Below are positions 6,675 to 14,166 of a DNA stretch of 21,382 nucleotides, piece after piece. The DNA comes from Erysipelotrichaceae bacterium. Its GTDB lineage: Bacteria; Bacillota_I; Bacilli_A; Erysipelotrichales; Erysipelotrichaceae. Position 1 is the first letter of the stretch, and the number at the start of each line of letters is the position of its first letter. A program made the translations under genes and the position numbers. The notes beneath the pieces were generated by a model. That model searched no databases, was not told where the DNA came from, and saw only the letters and a list, made by a program, of their open reading frames with translations. The stretch spans positions 1 through 21,382 of the forward strand of contig CAAEVI010000116.1 of NCBI GenBank assembly GCA_900759455.1. The letters are read 5' to 3'.

Positions 6675-9236
6675 ATGCCATATCATACGCCTACATATAA
6701 GGTTTTGGAAGAATTGAGCGTTGACCCTAACGTCGGTGTCTGCCCGGATGAGATCGAAGACCGGCGAAGACAGTTTGGAGCCAATGTGTTTGAAACACAG
6801 CAGAAGAGCTCGATCACCCAGCGGTTCTTCGAACAGATCAAAGATCCGATGATCATCATTCTGCTTTGCGCGGCATCGGTGTCGCTGCTGCTGCAGGAAG
6901 TGATCGATTCCTGCATCATTGTGCTCGTGATCGTATTGAATGCCTTGATCGGCGTTGTGCAGCAGTATCGAAGCGAACAGGCCCTGGAGGCTCTCAAACA
7001 GCTTTCTTCGCCTAAAGCGCAGGTATTGCGCGGCGGTGAATATCAGCTGATCGATGCAAAAAATCTGGTCGTCGGCGATATTGTTTTTCTGCAGGCCGGC
7101 AATATTGTCCCGGCAGATCTGCGGCTGCTGGAAACAATCTCGCTGCGCTGTGAGGAAAGCATGCTGACGGGAGAGAGCGATCTCGTAGAAAAAGACGCAA
7201 CTTTGCTTTATAAGGATCATCAGGACACAGCGGAGCAGCATAATATGGCCTTTATGTCGACAACCGTTGCTTCCGGTCATGGATCGGGAATCGTCGTCCG
7301 CTGCGGCCGGCACAGTGAAGTAGGCAAAATAGCCTCTTTGCTCAAAGATGAGAACAGCGAAAAAACGCCGCTTCAGCTTCGGCTTGCCCGTTTGTCCAAA
7401 CTTCTGGGCGCCGGTTCGGTAGCTGTCTGTGCCCTGATGTTTCTGATCGGCGTCGTGCAGCAGCGTGATCTTTTTGAGATGCTCCTTGTTTCGATTTCAC
7501 TTGCAGTGGCAGCCATACCGGAAGGGCTTCCGGCTGTCGTCACGATCGTGCTTGCTTTCGGCGTTACAGCAATGAGCAAAAAAAATGCGATCGTGAGACA
7601 TCTTCATGCGGTGGAAACATTAGGTTCGGTCAATGTCATCTGTACCGATAAGACCGGAACGCTGACGGAAAACCGGATGCGGGTGAGCGATGTCTTTGGT
7701 TCGCTTCAGCAGGGGGAAACAAACGAACTGCTGCTGGAAGGAGCGATCCTGTGCAATCATGCGCATCTTGGAGCTGAAGAAGTCGGAGAACCGATGGAAC
7801 TTGCCTTGCTGCGCTTTGCCTGGGATAGAGGCATTGATATCGAAAAGATGAGAAAAGAAAGTCCGCTGCTTCATGAGAAACCGTTTGACTCGACAAGAAA
7901 ACGGATGAGCAGCGTTCATCAGACGACGCATGGGACAGTCATGCATATGAAGGGTGCTATCGAACAGGTGCTTCCACGCTGTGATCAGGTATTTTTAAAC
8001 GGCAGGGTCCAGCCGCTGAGCTCATCGCACAGAGAAGCAATCAAACAGGAATGTCGGCGTTTGGCTGCCGATGCAAAACGGATACTGGCGTTTGCCTGTC
8101 GTCGGGAAAACGGTTCCTTTCTCGAAGAACATCTTGTTTTTACAGGGCTGATCGCTTTTGTCGATCCGCCCCGAAAGGATGTCAAAGAAAGCATTGCGGC
8201 TGCCAAACAGGCGGGTATCGCTGTCGTCATGATCACCGGAGATCATCCTGATACAGCCCTTGCCATTGCCAGAGATCTGGAAATAGCACAGACAAAAAAG
8301 CAGGTGATGAGCGGTTCACAGATCGATCAGATGAGCAGTAAAGAGCTGGCCAGACAGATCAAGGCCATCCGGGTCTTTGCCAGGGTTACGCCGACACATA
8401 AGGTCAAGATCGTGGAGTGCTTCAAGCGCAGCGGCGCGATTGTTTCCATGAGCGGAGACGGTGTCAATGATGCTCCCTCCTTAAAACGGGCCGATATCGG
8501 TATTGCCATGGGAAAAAACGGCAGTGATGTCTGCCGGCAGGCATCGGATATGATTTTGACCGATGATCGTTTTGCGACAATCGTAGATGCCATTTCGGAA
8601 GGAAGGCATCTGTATATGAATATTCAGAAAGCGGTGCTCTATCTGCTGAGCTGCAATCTGGGAGAGATCATGACATTGTTCATGGCGATTGCGCTGCTTC
8701 CGGGCATTCCTTCGCCGCTGGCTGCCGTGCAGATCCTGTGGGTCAATCTGATCACTGATGCATTTCCGGCACTGGCATTAGGTGTCGATCCGAAGGAACA
8801 GGATGTCATGAAACATATGCCGCGGCCGAAAAAAGAAGGCTTGTTTGCACACGGAATGGGGCTTTTTACACTGTTGAACGGAATGTATATCGGTACCGTG
8901 ACACTGGTAGCATTTCGTTTCGGACTTCAATATAATATCGTGCATGCGCAAACCATGGCATTTATGGTTTTATCCATGTCACAGTTATTTCATGCCCTGA
9001 ATCTGCGTTCGCTCTCACATTCGATCTTTCAGGCAGGCGTATTGAAAAACCGCTGGCTGGTCCTGACCTTTCTTTTCGGAATCAGCCTTCAGATCCTGGT
9101 TTGCGAGCTTCCGTTCGCACAGCTTATCCTGCATACGGCATCACTGGATCTGGTGAGCTGGGCAGTTGTTTTCGGACTTTCCGCAAGCATCATTGTGATC
9201 AATGAATGCTCAAAGCTATTTCACAACGCAGCATAA
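6675..9236 (+). CDS. Calcium-transporting P-type ATPase (P2A, SERCA-like)
   Basis: 853 aa from the ATG at 6675, chosen because AAGGA (6662-6666) is then 8 nt upstream; an ATG at 6666 overlaps that site. Motifs counted from this start are TGES dephosphorylation loop at 165-168, PEGLP in M4 at 282-286, phosphorylated D325 in DKTGT, and the hinge GDGVND at 594-599. Residues matching SERCA calcium ligands are present: E283 in M4, N661 and E664 in M5 (SCNLGE), and N691, T694 and D695 in M6 (NLITD). An N-terminal cation-ATPase domain and about ten hydrophobic helices are visible. It would export Ca2+ across the cytoplasmic membrane at the cost of ATP. Substrate is inferred from the ligand set. The radical SAM gene begins 27 nt later. 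Confidence 0.92.
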   Translation: MPYHTPTYKVLEELSVDPNVGVCPDEIEDRRRQFGANVFETQQKSSITQRFFEQIKDPMIIILLCAASVSLLLQEVIDSCIIVLVIVLNALIGVVQQYRSEQALEALKQLSSPKAQVLRGGEYQLIDAKNLVVGDIVFLQAGNIVPADLRLLETISLRCEESMLTGESDLVEKDATLLYKDHQDTAEQHNMAFMSTTVASGHGSGIVVRCGRHSEVGKIASLLKDENSEKTPLQLRLARLSKLLGAGSVAVCALMFLIGVVQQRDLFEMLLVSISLAVAAIPEGLPAVVTIVLAFGVTAMSKKNAIVRHLHAVETLGSVNVICTDKTGTLTENRMRVSDVFGSLQQGETNELLLEGAILCNHAHLGAEEVGEPMELALLRFAWDRGIDIEKMRKESPLLHEKPFDSTRKRMSSVHQTTHGTVMHMKGAIEQVLPRCDQVFLNGRVQPLSSSHREAIKQECRRLAADAKRILAFACRRENGSFLEEHLVFTGLIAFVDPPRKDVKESIAAAKQAGIAVVMITGDHPDTALAIARDLEIAQTKKQVMSGSQIDQMSSKELARQIKAIRVFARVTPTHKVKIVECFKRSGAIVSMSGDGVNDAPSLKRADIGIAMGKNGSDVCRQASDMILTDDRFATIVDAISEGRHLYMNIQKAVLYLLSCNLGEIMTLFMAIALLPGIPSPLAAVQILWVNLITDAFPALALGVDPKEQDVMKHMPRPKKEGLFAHGMGLFTLLNGMYIGTVTLVAFRFGLQYNIVHAQTMAFMVLSMSQLFHALNLRSLSHSIFQAGVLKNRWLVLTFLFGISLQILVCELPFAQLILHTASLDLVSWAVVFGLSASIIVINECSKLFHNAA

Positions 9237-9263
9237 TGTGTTAAGATGACATGCGGTGATTCG

Positions 9264-10103
9264 ATGAAATTTAAACGTATTTATGTTGAAATATGCAATA
9301 CCTGTAATCTTTCCTGTTCGTTTTGCGTACAGGATCACAAACATCCAAGGATGCTTGGCATCGATCAGTTTCGCAGCATTTTAGATCAGATAAAACCGTA
9401 TACGTCATATTTGTATCTTCATGTGCTCGGAGAACCGCTCATGCATCCTGAACTGGAGGAAATCCTTTCGCTTTGCCGAAAAGCGGACATGCATGTACAG
9501 CTGACGACGAACGGCACCCTGCTGAAAAAGGCCGAGCCGCTGCTGCTGCGTTATCCGCCAAGACAGATCAATATTTCTGTTCATTCCTTTTCTCAGCAGC
9601 CGGCGCAGATGCAGGAGCGTTATATGGCGGATGTGCTGCACTGCGGCAAAACGCTGTCAGCACAGGGAACGTATGTATCGTATCGTCTCTGGTGCAAACA
9701 AGACGGCAAACTGGCAGAAAGGGAGCATCGGCTGATGGAACAGATTTGTTCGTTTTTTGACCGGGATGTTCCGGTTCAAATGAATCGCAGCATTGCATTG
9801 GGAGATCGTTGTTTTTTGAGTTTTGACGAAGTGTTTGAGTGGCCGAGCCTTTCGCATCCTTATGTCAGCGATCGGGGAACATGCCGCGGTCTTCGCGATA
9901 TGATCGCTATCCTGAGTGACGGCAGTGTTGTTCCCTGTTGTCTGGATGCATATGCGCAGGAGTGCCTCGGCAATGTTTTCGAACAGTCTTTTGCGCAGAT
10001 TCTGCAGGGAGAACGTTTAAACGAGATCCGCGACGGCTTCCTGCGTCATCGACTTTGCTCGCCGCTATGCCGGCGCTGTGCATACAGGATCCGTTTTCGA
10101 TAA
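9264..10103 (+). CDS. Radical SAM protein with SPASM-like C-terminal cysteines
   Basis: 279 aa from the ATG at 9264, preceded by GGTGA (9255-9259); an ATG at 9246 would add six residues. The 4Fe-4S cluster motif CxxxCxxC is C14, C18, C21, with an extra C11. Later features fit the AdoMet-radical barrel (YLHVLGEPLMHPE, VQLTTNGTLL). The C-terminal part has a cysteine-rich SPASM-type region: RGTCRGL, GSVVPCCLD, EC, and LCSPLCRRC at the end, able to hold a further cluster. SPASM enzymes often modify peptides or act as anaerobic maturases, but no precursor-peptide gene is visible nearby and the substrate is unknown. It probably shares a transcript with the calcium ATPase, since no terminator separates them. 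Confidence 0.85.
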   Translation: MKFKRIYVEICNTCNLSCSFCVQDHKHPRMLGIDQFRSILDQIKPYTSYLYLHVLGEPLMHPELEEILSLCRKADMHVQLTTNGTLLKKAEPLLLRYPPRQINISVHSFSQQPAQMQERYMADVLHCGKTLSAQGTYVSYRLWCKQDGKLAEREHRLMEQICSFFDRDVPVQMNRSIALGDRCFLSFDEVFEWPSLSHPYVSDRGTCRGLRDMIAILSDGSVVPCCLDAYAQECLGNVFEQSFAQILQGERLNEIRDGFLRHRLCSPLCRRCAYRIRFR

Positions 10104-10111
10104 AGGTTCGC

Positions 10112-10147
10112 AACAGATGCCGGATATACGTTTTGGCATCTGTTTTT
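10112..10147 (+). terminator. Intrinsic terminator after the radical SAM gene
   Basis: AACAGATGCC (10112-10121) pairs perfectly with GGCATCTGTT (10135-10144), followed by five T (10143-10147). Confidence 0.9.
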
Positions 10148-10175
10148 ATGATGTGGAAATGCCGCGTGTTTTCTG

Positions 10176-10197
10176 TTATCATTTAAGATAATGATAA
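10176..10197. promoter_or_regulatory. Palindrome ahead of the exonuclease gene, possible operator
   Basis: TTATCATT (10176-10183) and AATGATAA (10190-10197) form a perfect inverted repeat around six bases, 12 bp before the start codon. The centre TAAGAT resembles a -10 hexamer, but no matching -35 is seen 17 bp upstream. It may be a repressor site or only an AT-rich promoter region. Confidence 0.35.
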
Positions 10198-10209
10198 GGG
10201 AATGATATT

Positions 10210-11223
10210 ATGATTCACGTATACATAGATAATGAATTTGATGCCGTGCGCATCGAGGGGAAGTATATGCAGCAGGTCATTGCCATCGGCGCCTGGCTGT
10301 GTGATGACCAGTATCGGCGGATCGATTCGTTTTATTCTTTGATTCGTCCGGCCGGTTTTTACCGGCTTTCACCGCATGTGCGGCGGATGACACATTTGCA
10401 TGATGAAGAAATTCGCCGTGCTTCACTGTTTCCCTCGGTTGCGGATCGTTTTGTGCAGTGGCTTTCGCATCATGCACACGGCGGACAGGTGGCCTTGTAC
10501 AGCTTCGGACCCGATGACGGGCGGACATTATGTTCGAATGCTGCACTGTATCATCACAGCAGCGAGCAGTTGTTTAAAGGGATCATCGATCTGCAGACGC
10601 TGCTTTCCTCAAGGGTGAAGCGGCATAATGAGGTTTTCCAGAAAACACATTCGCTGGAATCGCTGAAACTGATTTACCGCATCAAAGGAGATGTCAATCA
10701 CAATGCGCTGAGCGATGCTTATGATCTGTGTCGGATCCATGAAGCATACCGTAAAGACACGGAGCTGGACAATGATGCGATTGAACAGATTTATCGCGGC
10801 ATGAAACAAAAACAGCTGGAGGGGGCGCAGAAAAGAAGGGTCCACCAGATGAAACGTCTCTGCGGGCGTTTTGCCGATCTGCTTGAGAGAGTGTTTTTGT
10901 TTCGCGGTAATTCGCCGGAAGTATGGGATGCGTATTATCATGCGATGATCGAACTGGCGCAGCAGCTGCATTTGACACAGCTGCGCTCGCTTCGTGCGCA
11001 GAAGAACAAGCCGCTGTTTTTGAAGGCATATATCCAGAAATCAAAAGACCGCCTGCGGCTGTGGCTGTGGTTCGAAAGGCCGGACGAAAAGCATTATTAC
11101 AGCATTGATCTAGACTATCATAATGCAGAAGCACTGCATCAGTTCATAAAACAGTGGTTTGTCGATGCATCTATTTCGGTTATAGATGATTCACAAAATA
11201 AAAATGCCCGATTATGCGATTAA
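10210..11223 (+). CDS. DEDDh 3'-5' exonuclease-domain protein with a long C-terminal extension
   Basis: 337 aa, with AAGGG about 9 nt before the ATG. Residues 1-180 form a DnaQ/ERI-1-like exonuclease domain. ExoI is the D7-x-E9 pair, exoII is the SFGPDD segment with D102 or D103, and exoIII is H164-NALS-D169 of the DEDDh type. All four acidic residues and the histidine are present, so it should be an active two-metal 3'-5' exonuclease. Residues about 185-337 are a charged, mostly helical region I do not recognise; it contains tryptophan- and arginine-rich stretches. The last ten codons run into a hairpin and the stop lies in its loop. That could mean the native 3' end was altered by the neighbouring element. 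Whether it acts on RNA or DNA is not shown. Confidence 0.8.
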   Translation: MIHVYIDNEFDAVRIEGKYMQQVIAIGAWLCDDQYRRIDSFYSLIRPAGFYRLSPHVRRMTHLHDEEIRRASLFPSVADRFVQWLSHHAHGGQVALYSFGPDDGRTLCSNAALYHHSSEQLFKGIIDLQTLLSSRVKRHNEVFQKTHSLESLKLIYRIKGDVNHNALSDAYDLCRIHEAYRKDTELDNDAIEQIYRGMKQKQLEGAQKRRVHQMKRLCGRFADLLERVFLFRGNSPEVWDAYYHAMIELAQQLHLTQLRSLRAQKNKPLFLKAYIQKSKDRLRLWLWFERPDEKHYYSIDLDYHNAEALHQFIKQWFVDASISVIDDSQNKNARLCD

Positions 11224-11230
11224 ATCGGGC
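11201..11230 (-). terminator. Terminator hairpin at the exonuclease/integrase junction
   Basis: GCCCGATT (11206-11213) and AATCGGGC (11223-11230) pair perfectly. On the minus strand the hairpin is followed by ATTTTTATTTTG, so it best fits termination of the leftward integrase transcript. On the plus strand the T tract is broken (TATTCT), so it would end the exonuclease transcript less efficiently. Confidence 0.7.
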
Positions 11231-11297
11231 TATTCTAATGTTTATTATTCATAATTCATGGTTTGTAAAAATTTATAAAAAATGTTCATTTTTGCTG

Positions 11298-11319
11298 ATA
11301 GGGTTACAATAGGGTTACA
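11298..11319. repeat. Two perfect tandem 11-bp repeats next to the integrase stop
   Basis: ATAGGGTTACA occurs at 11298-11308 and again at 11309-11319 with no gap, four bases outside the integrase stop codon. Position and size fit integrase arm-type binding sites, although no binding evidence exists in the sequence. The left attachment core should lie between here and the end of the exonuclease gene. Confidence 0.5.
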
Positions 11320-11322
11320 GAT

Positions 11323-12558
11323 TTAAGGCGTTTTTATCAGATTAACCTGCTTCACTAGATACGCAATAGGGGCATGGGTGTAGACGTCATCTGTAAGATC
11401 GTTGCAACTGTGGCCCATGATCTTCTTTCTGGCATATTCGTTCATTCCTGCAAGTTTGGCCAATGTGGCGAACGTATGCCGGCAGCTGTGGGGTGTGTAG
11501 ATGAATCCCACTTTCTTCTTCACAATATTGTAGGAGCTGCGCAGATAGGCATGATAGCATCCAGATCCAATCAGCCAGGTATTTCCGGAACACTGCATCA
11601 TCTGTACAACGAATGGCACAATGCCCTCATGGATCGGGATGATACGATCCTTTCCTGCTGCTGTCTTGATCCCGCCGATCATATAGCGTTCCTCCAGGTG
11701 CACATTGTCCTTCTTGATCGTGGTGAACTCTCCTGGGCGCATTCCGGTGTATATCATCACTAGCACCGCCTGTGCGTCCGGATCATCACGTAGGGACCAC
11801 AGCTGCCTGATCGTATCATCATCGAATGGCTGCCGTGTTTCGACCTCTTCACGCGATTCGTAGAAGTCCACAAATTGCGCATAATTCGTGCTGGCTAGAT
11901 CATATTTGATTGCATGTTTGAAACAATGATTTAGCACCACCTTCATTAGGTTCATTTTCGTATAGCTTGCATGATCACGCATCTGCTGATCAAATATTGG
12001 TTGTATGTCCTTCAGGGTGATTATATCGATTGGAACATGATGGATCAGCTGCAGATGTTTGAACGCAGTATCATAGTTTCGCACAGTGTTGGGGTTTTGT
12101 AGGTTCCGCAGATTGGCAGCCTTTACTCGTTCCCAGATCTCGGCCAGTGTTGGCGCGGCACTGATTGGTTTTACATCACGCAGCTCTATGCCGTCTTTGG
12201 TCATGCGTGCAAGAAAGATTTGATTTATGATATCTGCATTGTCAATGTCACGCGGATCGCTGGCCACAACGCCTTTCTGAATCATCTCACGGATGAATTG
12301 CAGATATTGGTTTTCATATGCAGGTTTGTCCCTGACGATGCCGGGCATAATCTCTAAGACTTTCAGAAAATGGATGTCAAGGCACTTTTCCGCTTGCTCA
12401 CGCGTTGCAAACGTGCCCAGGGTGTAACGATGCCGGGAGCCGTCAATCGCGCTTCCTGAGTCCTCTATGATAGCCTGATAAGGCCGTGCACGGTTTTGCC
12501 CTAGCACCCGGATGGTTCCTAAGCCCTTTGGCCTGCGCTGTCGATTTAATGTTTTCAT
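11323..12558 (-). CDS. int: Tyrosine-recombinase integrase of the element
   Basis: 411 aa, with AAAAGGGGG seven bases before the ATG. The N-terminal part (1-80) looks like a small DNA-binding arm domain. A SAM-like core-binding domain spans about 135-235, and the catalytic domain follows. All catalytic residues are present: R274 (TGMRPGE), K298 (GIKTAAGK), H357 and R360 (HSCRHTFA), H383 (MGHS) and nucleophile Y393 (DDVYTH). By family it catalyses site-specific integration and, with an excision factor, excision. It points out of the element toward the host exonuclease gene, as usual for a gene next to its attachment site. The promoter of a divergent candidate RNA overlaps its first codon. Confidence 0.96.
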   Translation of the reverse strand: MKTLNRQRRPKGLGTIRVLGQNRARPYQAIIEDSGSAIDGSRHRYTLGTFATREQAEKCLDIHFLKVLEIMPGIVRDKPAYENQYLQFIREMIQKGVVASDPRDIDNADIINQIFLARMTKDGIELRDVKPISAAPTLAEIWERVKAANLRNLQNPNTVRNYDTAFKHLQLIHHVPIDIITLKDIQPIFDQQMRDHASYTKMNLMKVVLNHCFKHAIKYDLASTNYAQFVDFYESREEVETRQPFDDDTIRQLWSLRDDPDAQAVLVMIYTGMRPGEFTTIKKDNVHLEERYMIGGIKTAAGKDRIIPIHEGIVPFVVQMMQCSGNTWLIGSGCYHAYLRSSYNIVKKKVGFIYTPHSCRHTFATLAKLAGMNEYARKKIMGHSCNDLTDDVYTHAPIAYLVKQVNLIKTP

Positions 12559-12586
12559 TGAAATACCCCCTTTTATTTGCTAAAAT
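12558..12586 (+). promoter_or_regulatory. Plus-strand promoter overlapping the integrase start
   Basis: TTGAAA (12558-12563) and TAAAAT (12581-12586) are spaced 17 bp. The -35 touches the integrase start codon and the -10 lies in the integrase leader, upstream of its ribosome-binding site. Transcription would begin near 12593, exactly before the first hairpin of the candidate RNA. Confidence 0.6.
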
Positions 12587-12592
12587 TGGGTA

Positions 12593-12664
12593 TAGAAAAA
12601 GCATTATCGTGGTGGATAACTTTTTCTAACCTCGCTCACTGGTGGCAGCCGGTGAGCGTTTTTT
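12593..12664 (+). ncRNA. Candidate 72-nt two-hairpin small RNA between int and the membrane-protein gene
   Basis: I do not recognise a known family. Hairpin 1 pairs AGAAAAAG (12594-12601) with CTTTTTCT (12620-12627), then TTATC with GATAA after a CA bulge, around the loop GTGGTG. Hairpin 2 pairs CGCTCACTGG (12633-12642) with CCGGTGAGCG (12649-12658), with one G-T pair, around the loop TGGCAG. Six T follow (12659-12664). A consensus-like promoter lies at the right distance upstream. No gene on this strand needs the terminator, because both flanking genes are on the minus strand. Its T tract overlaps the stop codon of the convergent membrane-protein gene. Possible roles are control of integrase or of the lysogeny operon. 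Confidence 0.5.
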
Positions 12665-13262
12665 ATTTGTAATCAAATGAAAGTAACTCTACTGAATTTA
12701 TAATATTGTGCGGATAAATTCTCAATACGATAGTTGATGTGTAATTAGTGGCATTATGTCCGGAATATGTTAAAACAATTGAAATAGAAAGATTGGATAT
12801 TGTATTACACCTATCAGTAATTGTAATCTCAACTTCACCCAGGCAATTTCTTGGAATACACTGGATGAGATTTTTATAATCAAAATTAATATTAACATTT
12901 GCTGATTTTACTTCTAATGAGCAATTTATAGCCTCATAAGTTCCGACGTTATTTAGAGCGAGATTAAGCATGATTCTTTTATTGTTTAATACTTCGACAG
13001 TGAGTTTGTCTGAAGATATAATCAAGATAGGTTTTTCACTTTCTTGTTTAGCCTTTACTTCGTAATCTATTGTTTTCTTTACCCCATAAAAAGTAATGAA
13101 ACCGCCAAATAACGCTCCAATATAACCTAACACATTCCCCGCTTCTTCTCGTGGGATAATTCCTATAGGCGAAGGTAAGTAAATCAAAATGGGAATAAAA
13201 ATTATAAAGAAAATTCCTATGATCATTGATCTGATCCAATGCTCGCGGATGTATTTAATCAA
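12663..13262 (-). CDS. Two-helix membrane protein of the lysogeny operon, function unknown
   Basis: 199 aa from a TTG at 13262. An AAAGGTGATG ribosome-binding site lies upstream, and the start overlaps the stop of the 38-aa gene, implying translational coupling. Residues 12-30 and 44-61 are hydrophobic helices joined by a short loop (SPIGIIPREEAGN). The remaining 130 residues are beta-rich, with many Asn, Ile and Ser. The segment GNVLGYIGALFGGF resembles glycine-rich helices of several phage-encoded membrane proteins, including abortive-infection types, but I cannot assign a family. It is AT-rich compared with its neighbours and lies in the repressor transcript, so it should be made in the lysogen. 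Superinfection exclusion or lysogenic conversion is an inference from position only. Confidence 0.75.
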   Translation of the reverse strand: MIKYIREHWIRSMIIGIFFIIFIPILIYLPSPIGIIPREEAGNVLGYIGALFGGFITFYGVKKTIDYEVKAKQESEKPILIISSDKLTVEVLNNKRIMLNLALNNVGTYEAINCSLEVKSANVNINFDYKNLIQCIPRNCLGEVEITITDRCNTISNLSISIVLTYSGHNATNYTSTIVLRIYPHNIINSVELLSFDYK

Positions 13263-13371
13263 TTAACATCATCACCTTTCTGAATATTGGAAAGGTTTCT
13301 GTATTAGAATTGAGTGCACAAAATCCAATAAGTAGTAATCCACAAACAAAAGTAACAAACAATTTTTCCAT
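13255..13371 (-). CDS. 38-aa single-helix membrane peptide coupled to the 199-aa gene
   Basis: The ATG is at 13371 with AGGGA seven bases upstream, 20 nt after the repressor stop. The product has one hydrophobic stretch (about 4-20, LFVTFVCGLLLIGFCAL) and then a short polar tail ending FRKVMMLID. The helix could be a membrane anchor or signal peptide; the cysteine at 18 has no clear lipobox. Its last codons overlap the TTG start of the following gene by eight bases, and its own sequence supplies that gene's ribosome-binding site. It may be a real peptide or a translated leader that couples expression. Confidence 0.55.
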   Translation of the reverse strand: MEKLFVTFVCGLLLIGFCALNSNTETFPIFRKVMMLID

Positions 13372-13391
13372 GTTCTTGTCCCTATTTTCGT

Positions 13392-14117
13392 TTATACCTT
13401 TCCCAACACTTTACCTATACAGCTGATAGATTCGCTAAAAGGAATAGGATCATACTTAGGATTGTGACTAACCAGCACATTATGCCCTAGTTCTTTAACA
13501 AAGGCTTCTCCATTGATCATAAAGATACCAATTTCACCAACATTTACAGAAGGCTGCTTCTTGATCAATAGCACATCGCCGTCTTTATAAGTCGGCTCCA
13601 TGCTGTCACCATTTACACCCACAGCAAAGTCAGCCTGCATGTTGATGTGGTTATTTTCGACCTCAATCATCTCTGGCGGAATATCGTCAAACACAAATTG
13701 GCCAGTTCCGGCAGAAACAATGCGGCCATAATACGGAAGCAACGTCGGTGATTCAATTTGAACAAACTCTTTTTTATACCTTACATTCCGTTCGTATTCT
13801 TTTTGAAGAACTGTATCAACCATATCCTTTCCGTATTCATCAAGACTACGGAATTTTTTTATATGATTTTGTTCCTCAGCTGAAAGAGCTATTTCATCCA
13901 TTGGTTTTAGATTATAAGCTTTTTCTAAAATACTTACATAATCAAGGTTATATATTTTACAAAGCTGAAGATAAGTATCGATATCTGGTTCGCTTGCTCC
14001 AGTTTCATAACCACTAAGAGTGTTTCCTTTTATTCCGAGCATTTTTGCTACCTGGGCTTGAGTGTAACCTGTTTCGCTACGCCCTTTTTTTAACATGTCG
14101 ATTAAGTATTTATTCAT
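13392..14117 (-). CDS. CI/LexA-like phage repressor (XRE HTH plus S24 autoprotease)
   Basis: 241 aa. The start at 14117 has TAGGAGGA five bases upstream; an upstream in-frame extension would run through the operators and is rejected. Residues 4-62 are an XRE helix-turn-helix (TQAQVAKMLGIKGNTLSGYETG). Residues about 128-241 are an S24 peptidase domain with an Ala-Gly cleavage site at A136-G137 (VSAGTG), nucleophile S172 (GDSMEP) and general base K208 (AFVKEL). By family it represses lytic promoters and self-cleaves when RecA filaments form, so the element should be SOS-inducible. It heads a leftward operon with the two membrane genes. Operators next to its own promoter suggest autoregulation. 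Confidence 0.93.
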   Translation of the reverse strand: MNKYLIDMLKKGRSETGYTQAQVAKMLGIKGNTLSGYETGASEPDIDTYLQLCKIYNLDYVSILEKAYNLKPMDEIALSAEEQNHIKKFRSLDEYGKDMVDTVLQKEYERNVRYKKEFVQIESPTLLPYYGRIVSAGTGQFVFDDIPPEMIEVENNHINMQADFAVGVNGDSMEPTYKDGDVLLIKKQPSVNVGEIGIFMINGEAFVKELGHNVLVSHNPKYDPIPFSESISCIGKVLGKV

Positions 14118-14137
14118 AGAAATCCTCCTACGGTTAC

Positions 14138-14166
14138 AGTATATATCCCATTTTACGAAATAGCAA
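14138..14166 (-). promoter_or_regulatory. Leftward promoter of the repressor operon
   Basis: On the minus strand TTGCTA (14166-14161) and TATACT (14143-14138) are separated by 17 bp. Transcription would start near 14131, giving a leader of about 14 nt that holds little beyond the ribosome-binding site. The first operator lies wholly in its spacer. Confidence 0.7.

Noticed and set aside
6639..7313. A 224-codon minus-strand frame over the start of the calcium ATPase
   Set aside because: It is antisense to the conserved N-terminal and actuator domains of the ATPase and shows no domain features.
11224..11322. A tRNA gene as the attachment site
   Set aside because: No cloverleaf, T-loop GGTTC motif or CCA end is present in the interval.
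12607..12619. A DnaA-box-like TTATCCACC on the minus strand
   Set aside because: It is a single imperfect copy lying inside a hairpin stem, with no cluster of boxes around it.
13748..14017. An 89-codon plus-strand frame inside the repressor gene
   Set aside because: It is a shadow of the repressor's helix-turn-helix and linker codons and has no promoter or ribosome-binding site.
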